64,000 nt of DNA from JAEUHO01 sp046350655. Its GTDB lineage: Bacteria > Planctomycetota > PLA2 > JAEUHO01. Shown here in pieces: positions 15,584 to 23,013 of the stretch (its first letter is position 1; each line of letters starts with the position of its first letter). The notes beneath the pieces are model-generated. The model saw only the letters and a list, made by a program, of their open reading frames with translations, was not told the DNA's origin and did not search any database. The position numbers and the translations under genes are program-made. The DNA is taken from the NCBI GenBank assembly GCA_046350655.1, contig JAXMAB010000004.1, positions 806,001 through 870,000 of the forward strand, read 5' to 3'.

Positions 15584-16339
15584 TCACGTGCACGACATCC
15601 CCCCGTCCACGACGAACGCCTGGCCCGTCACGTAGGCCGCGTCGTCGCCGCACAGGAACAGGACGAGGCCCGCGACGTCGTCGGGCGTGCCGTAGCGGCC
15701 CATGGGGATGCGCGCGAGGATCTGGTCGCCCGCGCGGCGCTTCACCGCGGCCGTCATGTCGGTCTCGATGAAGCCCGGCAGCACCGCGTTCACCTGGATG
15801 CCGCGGTCCGCGACCTCGACGGCGACCGCGCGCGTGAACGAGATCACCGCGCCCTTCGCCGCCGCGTAGTTCGTCTGGCCGCGCCCGCCGCGGATGCCCG
15901 AGACCGACGCGAGGTTCACGATGCGGCCGCTGCGGGCCCGGAACATCGTGTCGAGCGCCTTCTTCGTGCAGAGGTAGACGCCGTCGACGTCGACGTCCAT
16001 CACGCGGCGCCAGTCGTCGGGGCGCATGGTGAGGAGGAGCGTGTCCTTCACGATGCCCGCGTTGTTGACGAGCACGTCGAGCCGGCCGTGGCGCTCGAGG
16101 ACGCCCGCGAACAGGCGCTCGACGTCGTCGGGCTTGCTCACGTCGGCGGCGACGGCCTCGGCCCGGCCGCCCGCGGCGACCAGCTCGGCCACCAGGGCCT
16201 CGGCGGCGGCGGCGCCCTTCGCGAAGTTGACGACGACGACGGCGCCGGAGGCCGCGAGCCGGCGGCAGATCGCGGCCCCGATGCCGCGGGCCCCGCCCGT
16301 CACGACGGCGACGCGGTCTTTGAGGTCGGTGCGGTTCAC
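15584..16339 (-). CDS. 3-oxoacyl-ACP reductase (FabG type)
   Basis: A 251-residue short-chain dehydrogenase. The NADPH site is VAVVTGGARGIGAAI, followed by ADVSKPDDV, VLVNNAGIVKDTLLLTM and the catalytic Ser-Tyr-Lys in NLASVSGIRGGRGQTNYAAAKG. The ending GQAFVVDGGMSCT is typical of FabG. It reduces 3-oxoacyl-ACP in the elongation cycle of this operon. GTG 16339 overlaps the stop of the upstream ketosynthase (GTGA), while the next gene starts after a 40-bp gap. It is the only ketoreductase within the operon. Confidence 0.92.
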   Translation of the reverse strand: MNRTDLKDRVAVVTGGARGIGAAICRRLAASGAVVVVNFAKGAAAAEALVAELVAAGGRAEAVAADVSKPDDVERLFAGVLERHGRLDVLVNNAGIVKDTLLLTMRPDDWRRVMDVDVDGVYLCTKKALDTMFRARSGRIVNLASVSGIRGGRGQTNYAAAKGAVISFTRAVAVEVADRGIQVNAVLPGFIETDMTAAVKRRAGDQILARIPMGRYGTPDDVAGLVLFLCGDDAAYVTGQAFVVDGGMSCT

Positions 16340-17625
16340 GGGGCGGCTCCGGCCGCGGGCGCGGCGTACTTGCGCAGGAGGATCGTGGCATTGTGCCCGC
16401 CGAACGCGAGCGCGTTCACCAGGGCGGCCCTCACGGGCATCCGGCGCGGCGCGCCGGTCACGTGGTCGAGGGCGCAGGACGGGTCCACCTCCTCGGGGAC
16501 GAGGTTCGCGGTGGGGGGGACCTCGTCGCGCGCGACCGCGAGCACGGCCCCGGCGAAGGCGACGGCGCCGGCGGCCGCGAGCAGGTGGCCCATCGTCGAC
16601 TTGCCCGACGTGACCGCGACGCGGTCGGCCCGCTCGCCGAACACGGCGCGCACGGCCTTCGCCTCGGCGGGGTCGTTGAGCTTGGTGCCCGTCGCGTGCG
16701 CCGACACGAGGTCGACCTCGTCGGGCGACGTCGCGCCGTCGGCGAGCGCGCGCGACATCGCCTGGATCGCGCCGCGGCCCTCGGGGTGCGGCGCCGTGAC
16801 GCGGAACGCGTCGAGCGACGAGCCGTAGCCCGCGACCTCGCAGAGGATCGTCGCGCCCCGGGCCCTGGCGTGGTCCTCGCGCTCGAGGACGGCGAGGCCC
16901 GCGCCCTCGCCGGTCACCATGCCCGTGCGACGGCGCGAGAACGGCCGGCACGCGTGCGCGCCCGCCTCGGTGGCCGCGGCGTTGAGCAGCACGAAGAAGA
17001 CGAGGCCCATGGGGTCCACCATGGCGTCGGCGCCGCCGGCCAGCATCCAGTCGGCCCGGCCCGCGCGGATCTCCCGCACGGCGGAGCCGATGGCCTGCAG
17101 CGACGCGGCGCAGGCCGTCGTCACGCAGTGCACGGGGCCGCGCAGGCCGAAGCGCCGCGCGACCTCGGTGGCCGGGCGGTCGGCGGGGCTGCGCCAGAGC
17201 GAGCCCGGGTGGATCGCCGACGGGTCGGCGGCGAACGCGCCGAGGTCGATCGTCCCGTCGGGCCGCGCGGCGCGCACGAAGTCCTCGAGGCGGTGCGCGC
17301 CGGGCCCCGACGCGACGACGGCCCCCGCGCGCGCGTGCGGGCCCGCGGGCAGGCCCGCGTGCGCGAGGGCCCGGCGCGCGGCCGCGACGCCGTAGACCGT
17401 CCGCAGGTCGGTCGTCGCGGCCTCCGCGCCGAACTCGGCGCGCAGCGCCTCGACGTCGGCCTCGGGGACCTCGCCGACCGACTTCGTCGGCGGCTTCTCC
17501 GCCGCGAACCGGCGCGACGGCGCGACGGCGGGCACGCCGGCGAGCCACGCGCGCCAGACCGTCTCGAGGTCGCACCCGAACGGCGTGACGATCCCGAGGC
17601 CCGTGACGACGACGCGCGGGGTCAC
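16336..17625 (-). CDS. beta-ketoacyl-ACP synthase (FabF-like, catalytic)
   Basis: A 429-residue condensing enzyme with all catalytic residues. The Cys is in HCVTTACAASLQAIG, the first His in SAHATGTKLND, and the second His in KSTMGHLLAAAGAV. The start PRVVVTGLGIVTPFGCDLE and the end NALAFGGHNATILL are standard for FabF/KAS II. It performs decarboxylative Claisen condensation on ACP-bound chains. The GTG at 17625 overlaps the preceding dehydratase stop. It may pair with one of the two cysteine-less homologues of the operon to form an alpha/beta heterodimer. Confidence 0.92.
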   Translation of the reverse strand: MTPRVVVTGLGIVTPFGCDLETVWRAWLAGVPAVAPSRRFAAEKPPTKSVGEVPEADVEALRAEFGAEAATTDLRTVYGVAAARRALAHAGLPAGPHARAGAVVASGPGAHRLEDFVRAARPDGTIDLGAFAADPSAIHPGSLWRSPADRPATEVARRFGLRGPVHCVTTACAASLQAIGSAVREIRAGRADWMLAGGADAMVDPMGLVFFVLLNAAATEAGAHACRPFSRRRTGMVTGEGAGLAVLEREDHARARGATILCEVAGYGSSLDAFRVTAPHPEGRGAIQAMSRALADGATSPDEVDLVSAHATGTKLNDPAEAKAVRAVFGERADRVAVTSGKSTMGHLLAAAGAVAFAGAVLAVARDEVPPTANLVPEEVDPSCALDHVTGAPRRMPVRAALVNALAFGGHNATILLRKYAAPAAGAAP

Positions 17626-18059
17626 GGCAGGTCCCCGTACACGCCGAACATGCGGCGGAGCCCCGCCTCGTCGGGCGTGGGGAAGTGCGCGAAGAGCACG
17701 CGGCCGATCGACGCGACGACCGCGCCGTCCACGCGGGCCTCGCACCGGCCCATGGAGCCCTTGGGGTTCGACGAGAGCAGCTCGCCGGTGACGTGCATCA
17801 GCGTGCCCGGCGGCAGCGACGGGGGCAGCACGCAGTCCTCGAGCATGCTGAAGAGCGGGAGCACCTTGTAGCCGCTCGTGCGCACGACGATGAAGCCGGT
17901 CGTCTGCAGCATCGCCTCGAGGACGAGCGAGCCGGGGACGAGGGGCCGGCGCGGGAAGTGCTCCTTGAGCGCCTCGTCCTGCATGGAGAAGCACTTCACG
18001 GCCTCGAGGCGGCGGCCCGGCTCGAACGCGGTCACGCGGTCGAAGAGGAGGAACCTCAC
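17622..18059 (-). CDS. FabZ-like 3-hydroxyacyl-ACP dehydratase (second)
   Basis: A 145-residue hotdog protein with EHFPRRPLVPGSLVLEAMLQTTGF containing the FabZ His and Glu. It starts VRFLLFDRVTAFEPGRRLEAVKCFSM, close in layout to the first dehydratase of the operon but clearly diverged from it. GTG 18059 is preferred to an earlier start because it begins at the conserved RFLLFDR strand and overlaps the upstream stop as GTGA. Expected reaction is dehydration of 3-hydroxyacyl-ACP. Two unlike dehydratases beside unlike ketosynthases are also seen in polyene-type clusters. Confidence 0.85.
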   Translation of the reverse strand: MRFLLFDRVTAFEPGRRLEAVKCFSMQDEALKEHFPRRPLVPGSLVLEAMLQTTGFIVVRTSGYKVLPLFSMLEDCVLPPSLPPGTLMHVTGELLSSNPKGSMGRCEARVDGAVVASIGRVLFAHFPTPDEAGLRRMFGVYGDLP

Positions 18060-19201
18060 GGCACGCCCTCCCACACGAGCGCCGCCGCGCCGCCCGCGGT
18101 GCCCGACGCGAGCACGAGCGCCACGCCGCCGCGCTTCAGCGCGCGCGGGGTCCCCCGCGCGGTCGAGGGCGCCTCGCCGGTCGACAGCATGGCGAGCGCC
18201 AGCGCCGACGCGACCGCGGGCCCGCCCGACGTCAGGTGCCCGAGGGCGACGGACGGCGCGACGACGGCGACGTCGGTGCGCCGGCCGAAGAGCGCGCGCC
18301 GCGCGTCGGCCTCGTCCACGGCGTCGCCCTCGACGAGGAGCAGCGTCACGTCGTCGGGGGTGCGCCCCGCCTGCGCCAGGGCCTCGCGTACCACGCGCAC
18401 CCGAGCGTCCGCCGAGGGGCCCGGCCCGAGGTCGCTCGGCTCGAAGCCCGTCGCGCCGCCCGTGAGGCGGCCCACGGGGATCACGCCGCGGGCCTTCACC
18501 GACGCCTCGCTCTCGAGCACGACCGCGGCGGCGGCCTCGCCGAGCACGAGGCCCGGCGTGCCCCGCAGCTGCGCGCGGAGGAGCGCCGCGGGGCCGAACG
18601 TCTCCGACACGCCCGCGACGATGGCCGCGAGCGCGGCGCCGCTGTCGAGCGCCTCTCGGGCCTCGAGGAACGCGCGGGCGCCGGCGTCGGCCTCGGCGGC
18701 GAGCACGAGGTTGTCGCCGCGCACGTCGAGGTCGGCGGCGAGCTGGCCGACGACGACGTTGTTGAGCATCCGCAGCGGCCAGTGCGGGTGGATCGCGCGG
18801 AAGCCGCCCTGGAAGAAGCGCGCGAGGTCGAACGCGCCGTCGGCCCCACGCGACGCGGCGACGGCGGCCTCGAGGTCGGCCGTCGGGCTGTCCACCATGC
18901 CGAGGCCGATCATCAACGCGACGGCCTCGCGCGGCACCGAGCCGAGGTTCGCCTGGCCGTGGGCGGCGCGCGCGACCAGCTCGAGCAGCGTGCCGTGGGG
19001 CGTCACGACGCGCGTCGGGCCGTCGGGCGCCTGCGCCGGCGGCAGCGGCACGACCCGGGCCGCGGCGCCGACGCCGAAGGCCTCGAGGCCGTCCTCGGGC
19101 GCGACGGCGGTGCGGCCCGCGCGCAGGGCGGCGAGCGTCGTGGCGAGCCCGAGCCCGAGGCCCGTGACCGCCTCGGCCGCGGTGGCGACGACGGCGGCCA
19201 C
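18056..19201 (-). CDS. second ketosynthase homologue lacking the catalytic Cys
   Basis: A 381-residue degenerate thiolase-fold protein. At the nucleophile position it reads RGDNLVLAAEADAGARAFLEA where active enzymes have S-T-A-C; the Cys is replaced by Asp. The HGTGT motif is replaced by LLVEGDAVDEAD. A late His survives in VALGHLTSGGPAV. The N-terminus is short and Ala-rich, and the end is KRGGVALVLASG. It is likely a non-catalytic partner (chain-length-factor-like) for the ketosynthase encoded immediately upstream, whose stop lies 5 bp before this GTG start at 19201. Confidence 0.75.
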   Translation of the reverse strand: MAAVVATAAEAVTGLGLGLATTLAALRAGRTAVAPEDGLEAFGVGAAARVVPLPPAQAPDGPTRVVTPHGTLLELVARAAHGQANLGSVPREAVALMIGLGMVDSPTADLEAAVAASRGADGAFDLARFFQGGFRAIHPHWPLRMLNNVVVGQLAADLDVRGDNLVLAAEADAGARAFLEAREALDSGAALAAIVAGVSETFGPAALLRAQLRGTPGLVLGEAAAAVVLESEASVKARGVIPVGRLTGGATGFEPSDLGPGPSADARVRVVREALAQAGRTPDDVTLLLVEGDAVDEADARRALFGRRTDVAVVAPSVALGHLTSGGPAVASALALAMLSTGEAPSTARGTPRALKRGGVALVLASGTAGGAAALVWEGVP

Positions 19202-19205
19202 CGGG

Positions 19206-20504
19206 TCAGCCCTCCGACGGGGCGGCCCCGAGGCAGAGGCACGCGTTCTGGCCGCCGAACCCGAACGAGTTCGAGAGCGCGACGCGGTGCGGCATCCGCC
19301 GGGCCGTGTTGGGCACGTAGTCGAGGTCGCACTTCGGGTCGGGGGTCTCGTAGTTGATCGTCGGGAGCACGATCCCCTCGGCGAGGCCCTTCCACGTGAG
19401 GATCGCCTCGACCGCGCCCGCCGCGCCGATCGTGTGGCCGAGCATCGACTTGTTCGACGACACCGGCACCTGCCGCGCGCGGGCCTCGCCGAGCGCGCGC
19501 TTGATCGCGAGCGTCTCGCCGGGGTCGTTCGTCGGCGTCGAGGTGCCGTGCGCGTTCACGTACTCGACCTCGTCGGGCGTGACGCCGGCGTCGGCCATGG
19601 CGCGCGTCATCGCGAGCCGCGCGCCCTCGCCCTCGGGGTGCACGTCGGTGATGCGGAAGCCGTCGGCGCTGTCGCCGTAGCCGAGCACCTCGCCGAGCAC
19701 GCGGCGGCCCCGCGCGCGCGCGGACGCGAGCGTCTCGAGCACCACGACGGCCGCGCCCTCGGACATCACGAACCCGCTGCGCCGCCGGTCGAACGGCCGC
19801 GACGCCTTCTCCGGCGACGGGTAGCGCTTCACGAGCGCGCCGAGCAGCACGAAGCCGATGAACCCCGCGAAGTTGACGTGCGAGTCCACGCCGCCCGCGA
19901 CGACGGCGTCGGCCCGGCCGTCGCGGAGCGCGCGCGTCGCCTCGCCGATCGCCTGGGCGCTCGCGGCGCACGCCGACACGATCGCGAGGACGCCGCCGCG
20001 CGCGTCGAGGTCGTGCGCGAGCACCGCGGGCGCGTGGTCGCAGCGCCGCAGGTGGAAGTGGCGGTCCACGTACCCGGCCTCGGCCGCGAGGCCCGCGGCG
20101 TCGATGCGCCCGGCCTCGTCCACGTGACGGACGGTCCGCTCGATGTCGCTCGGCGCGGGGCACCCCGCGTGCCCGCCGACGATCACCGCGATGCGGTCCC
20201 GCCGCGCGACCGACGCGAGGTCCGCGGCGGCGGCGGCCTGCCGGCCGGCGGCGAGGAGCAGGCGGTGGGGGCGCGTGGCCGGCGCGACGAGCCCGAGGTC
20301 GTCGGGCGGCAGGACCGCGTCGTCCACCTCGCCGCCGATGCGGCACGGCAGCCCGCGGCTGTCCCAGTGGGCGAACTCGCGGACCGCGGACCGTCCCTCG
20401 ACGCACCCGGCCCACGTCGCCTCGACGGTGCCGCCCATCGGCGTCACCATCCCCCAGCCCGTCACGACGACGCGCTGGTCGGCGGGGCGCGCCTGCCTAG
20501 CCAA
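19206..20504 (-). CDS. beta-ketoacyl-ACP synthase (FabF-like, catalytic), second
   Basis: A 432-residue condensing enzyme. Catalytic Cys in LAIVSACAASAQAIG, His in VNAHGTSTPTND, and His in KSMLGHTIGAAGAV; the end SNSFGFGGQNACLCL is typical of FabF. A peculiar Cys/His-rich stretch RHFHLRRCDHAP sits before the nucleophile. The start appears to be TTG at 20504, which overlaps the ACP stop by eight bases. The first conserved strand VVVTGWGMVTPMGG begins about a dozen codons later, and no ATG or GTG fits better. Together with the cysteine-less homologue downstream it probably forms a KS-alpha/KS-beta pair. Confidence 0.9.
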   Translation of the reverse strand: MARQARPADQRVVVTGWGMVTPMGGTVEATWAGCVEGRSAVREFAHWDSRGLPCRIGGEVDDAVLPPDDLGLVAPATRPHRLLLAAGRQAAAAADLASVARRDRIAVIVGGHAGCPAPSDIERTVRHVDEAGRIDAAGLAAEAGYVDRHFHLRRCDHAPAVLAHDLDARGGVLAIVSACAASAQAIGEATRALRDGRADAVVAGGVDSHVNFAGFIGFVLLGALVKRYPSPEKASRPFDRRRSGFVMSEGAAVVVLETLASARARGRRVLGEVLGYGDSADGFRITDVHPEGEGARLAMTRAMADAGVTPDEVEYVNAHGTSTPTNDPGETLAIKRALGEARARQVPVSSNKSMLGHTIGAAGAVEAILTWKGLAEGIVLPTINYETPDPKCDLDYVPNTARRMPHRVALSNSFGFGGQNACLCLGAAPSEG

Positions 20505-21060
20505 ACAGCCCCTTCTCCTTCGCGAACTGCGTCAGCCAGGCCTTCGCGAGCGTGTCGCCGTCGGTGTAGGCGGCTTCCTTGCCGCAACCACCGCACTTCA
20601 CCTTGGCGCCGTCGGGGCTCTCCCACTTCGTCGCGCCGCAGTGCGTGCACTTCGCCGGCAGCGACGCCAGGGCCTCGCGGACCCCCTGGGCCAACGTCCC
20701 CGGCGTCACGAACTTCGCGACCTCGTCCGAGAACATCCCGACCTCGAGGCCGGCCGGGTTCCCGAGCCGGGCCGCGAGGACCGCGACGGCGTCCTTCGTC
20801 AGGGCGCCGCTCGAGTCGATCGCCTTCCCCTCGCCGAACGTCTCCTCGATGTGGTCGAGGATCGTCGTGTGGGCGAGACGGATGCCGAACGCCTGCTCCA
20901 GGCGGAACGTCATGTCGAGGAAGTCGAGGGACGTGCCCCCGAGGTCGTCCATGACCGAGGCGTCCATCCGGATGGCCGAGGGCTCCTTGCGGAGCGACTT
21001 GGCGAGGGCCTTCTGGACCTCCTCCTCGATCTTGGCGGCGGTGACGAGCGCGTTGCCCAT
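20497..21060 (-). CDS. acyl carrier protein fused to a C-terminal zinc ribbon
   Basis: A 187-residue protein. Residues 1-80 are an ACP: IEEEVQKALAKSL, then DDLGGTSLDFLDM with the phosphopantetheine Ser at residue 44, then the recognition helix LEQAFGIRL. After a helical middle region, Cys138, Cys141, Cys156 and Cys159 (CTHCG and CGGCG) form a four-Cys zinc ribbon. Ordinary ACPs are about 80 residues, so the tail is an unusual extension. As first gene of the ketosynthase operon it should hold the growing chain. The ribbon may dock a partner enzyme. ATG 21060 is the natural start; the upstream frame is low-complexity. Confidence 0.85.
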   Translation of the reverse strand: MGNALVTAAKIEEEVQKALAKSLRKEPSAIRMDASVMDDLGGTSLDFLDMTFRLEQAFGIRLAHTTILDHIEETFGEGKAIDSSGALTKDAVAVLAARLGNPAGLEVGMFSDEVAKFVTPGTLAQGVREALASLPAKCTHCGATKWESPDGAKVKCGGCGKEAAYTDGDTLAKAWLTQFAKEKGLFG

Positions 21061-21312
21061 GGCACTCCCAGGCGTTCGCAGGACGGCGGACGGCGAGCGC
21101 CGGAGTCTACCGCCCGGGGGGCGCCCCTCCACGATCGGTACGGGCCTCCCGATGGCGCCCTCGCGGCGCGCCGGGGGACGCCCGGGGCACGTCGGGGGAA
21201 CCGCCGCCACGGCCGCATCGCCGCTCCGCGGGCGTCGCAGTCACCGGGGGGAGGGACGCGAGGCCCGTTCGGGGGGCGCGCCCCTCCGCCGTCGGGCGTC
21301 GGGGGACGTTGG

Positions 21313-21783
21313 TCAGGCGGTGGGGGCGTGCAGCGGGTGGGCGAGGACGATCTCGCCGCCGTCCATCTCGCCGGTCGGGACGAAGCCGAGCCCGAGATAG
21401 AACGGGCCCGCGCTGCCGGGACCGGGCACGTACGACGTGAGGAGGCGCTGCACGCCCGGTCGGGTGCGGGAGTGGTCGAGGACCAAGCGGATCACCTCGC
21501 GGCCGATGCCGCGGCGCTGGTGGCGGTGGTCGATCATGAGCCGCCAGAGGCCGATGTTCGGCGTCGCGGGCGGCGGGCGCCTGAGGGTCTCGTCCTCGAG
21601 CATGACGAAGCCGACGAGCTCGCCGTCGGCGTGGACGGCGCGGTACCAGGCTTCCTCGTGGAAGAGCGCCTGCGCGAGCGAGACCGCGTTGGACGCGACG
21701 AAGCCGCGTTGCTCGGGCGCGACCTCGAGCGCGGTGACGGCTCGCACGGTGTCGCGGGTGATCGGCTCGAGCGTGACGTGCAT
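21313..21783 (-). CDS. GNAT family N-acetyltransferase
   Basis: A 156-residue single-domain acetyltransferase. The acetyl-CoA pyrophosphate loop is HRHQRRGIGREVIRLVLD (Q-R-R-G-I-G). The preceding strand is IGLWRLMIDH, and the last strands are LLTSYVPG and GPFYLGLGFVPTGEM. The start HVTLEPITRDTVRAV and the EEAWYRAVHADGELVGFVMLEDE strand recall diamine/spermidine acetyltransferases (SpeG/PaiA side of the family). The substrate is uncertain. ATG 21783 starts at the domain boundary. The gene stands between the ACP operon and the FabL-like gene, separated from both by non-coding GC-rich spacers. Confidence 0.85.
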   Translation of the reverse strand: MHVTLEPITRDTVRAVTALEVAPEQRGFVASNAVSLAQALFHEEAWYRAVHADGELVGFVMLEDETLRRPPPATPNIGLWRLMIDHRHQRRGIGREVIRLVLDHSRTRPGVQRLLTSYVPGPGSAGPFYLGLGFVPTGEMDGGEIVLAHPLHAPTA

Positions 21784-21938
21784 GGGATCGGATCGCCGGC
21801 CGATCCTACGGCGGACGCAGGGCGTTGCCGGCGACCGGGCCTCGCGGTCCCGGAGGGGGGATGCGGCGGGGAAGGCGGAAGGGAAGGGGACGCGGCGGGA
21901 GAGGGGGGCGAGGGCCGCACGCGCCGGCCGGGCCCGCG

Positions 21939-22724
21939 TCAGGAGGCGGGGCCGCGGAGGACGCGGTTCGAGAGGCCGCGGTCGACGACGAGGGTCTGGC
22001 CGCGGATCGCGCGGGCGGCGGGGCTCGTGAGGAAGGTGACGACGTCGGCGACTTCCTCGGGGGTGACGAAGAGCTCGTCGGGGAGTGTCGCGACCTCGGG
22101 CCAGATCTGGCGGAGGGTGAGGAAGGCGTCGGTCTTGACGAGGCCGGCGCAGACGGCGTTGACGAGGACGCCCTTCGGGCCCCACTCCTCGGCCCACTGG
22201 CGGGTGAAGGCCTCCATCGCGGCCTTCATCGGGCCGAGCGGGTAGGAGGGGTTCATGAAGCGGGAGCCGAGGGAGGAGAGGAAGACGATCGAGCCGCCCT
22301 GCTTCGCGAGGTGGGGGAGGGCCTTCTGGGCGCAGAAGACGTTGCCGAGGATGTTGACGTCGAGGAGCTGGCGGAGGTCGCGTTCGAGGAGGCGCTCGGT
22401 GGGCTTGAACGGGGCACGGGCGGCGTTGAGGACGAGGACGTCGAGGCGGCCGAAGGTCTCGACGACCTTCGCCATGAGGGCCTCGACCTCCGTGCGGACG
22501 GCGATGTCGCCCTGGAAGGCCTCGGCGCGGCGGCCGGCGGCGCGGGCGTACGCGACCAGCTCGCCGGCGCCTTCGACGCTCGACCCGGCGGACTGGCGGC
22601 CGTGGACCGCGAGGTCCGCGCCGGCGGCGACGAGCGCCTTGCCGATCGCGGCGCCAATGCCGCGGCTGCTGCCGGTGACGAGGGCGACCTTGCCGTGGAG
22701 ATGCGGGAGTCCGGGGGCGTCCAT
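21939..22724 (-). CDS. SDR, probable FabL-type enoyl-ACP reductase
   Basis: A 261-residue short-chain dehydrogenase with VALVTGSSRGIGAAIGKAL, VLVLNAARAPFKP and LVVDRGLSN near the C-terminus. The catalytic region is FLSSLGSRFMNPSYPLGPMKAAMEA. Tyr and Lys are separated by five residues rather than the usual three, which is a feature of FabL-like enoyl reductases. Insertions such as LRQIWPEVATLPDELF also fit that branch. It could supply the enoyl-reduction step missing from the adjacent ketosynthase operon, but it is a separate unit. A general SDR of unknown substrate is the alternative. Confidence 0.7.
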   Translation of the reverse strand: MDAPGLPHLHGKVALVTGSSRGIGAAIGKALVAAGADLAVHGRQSAGSSVEGAGELVAYARAAGRRAEAFQGDIAVRTEVEALMAKVVETFGRLDVLVLNAARAPFKPTERLLERDLRQLLDVNILGNVFCAQKALPHLAKQGGSIVFLSSLGSRFMNPSYPLGPMKAAMEAFTRQWAEEWGPKGVLVNAVCAGLVKTDAFLTLRQIWPEVATLPDELFVTPEEVADVVTFLTSPAARAIRGQTLVVDRGLSNRVLRGPAS

Positions 22725-22762
22725 GCGGAGAGCCTACGCAAGCCCGCCCCCCGGGCCAATCC

Positions 22763-23013
22763 GGAACAAAGGGCTCCGACCCCGTTGTTCCACTTGGAAC
22801 AAAGGGCTACGACCCCGTTGTTCCAACTTCCGCGTCGTTCGCCGCCCCCCGGCGTTCGGGGGCGACCGCGAAACGAAGGGCTACGACCCCGTTGTTTCGC
22901 TGTCTGCGGCGAAACGAAGGGCTACGACCCCGTTGGTTCGGCGTCGAACTTGGAACAAAGGGCTACGACCCCGTTGTTCCAGGTGGAACAAAGGGCTACG
23001 ACCCCTTTGTTCC
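22763..23013 (-). repeat. family 1 hairpin cluster, six units
   Basis: Six 29-bp units lie at 22763, 22796, 22870, 22911, 22952 and 22985 (start positions). The outer four are GGAAC/GTTCC dyads with a 33-bp period and four-base spacers. The inner two are GAAAC units with a 41-bp period; the 22911 unit has one changed arm base (GGTTC). All carry GGGGTCGTAG or a near form on the minus strand. The cluster abuts the 3' end of the glycosyltransferase-GNAT gene, whose TAG stop lies in the last unit. There is no coding signal between 22725 and 22995. Confidence 0.9.

Noticed and set aside
12970..21060. firm assignment as an aryl-polyene cluster
   Set aside because: KS, DH, KR and acyltransferase types fit, but starter-unit genes such as ammonia lyase and the aryl-CoA ligase are not in the operon. 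The adjacent ligases belong to the polysaccharide locus.
22763..23013. CRISPR array
   Set aside because: The units are repeated 29-mers with regular spacing, but the spacers are 4 to 45 bp, partly conserved and often only four bases. Each unit is itself a hairpin, and no cas gene is present.
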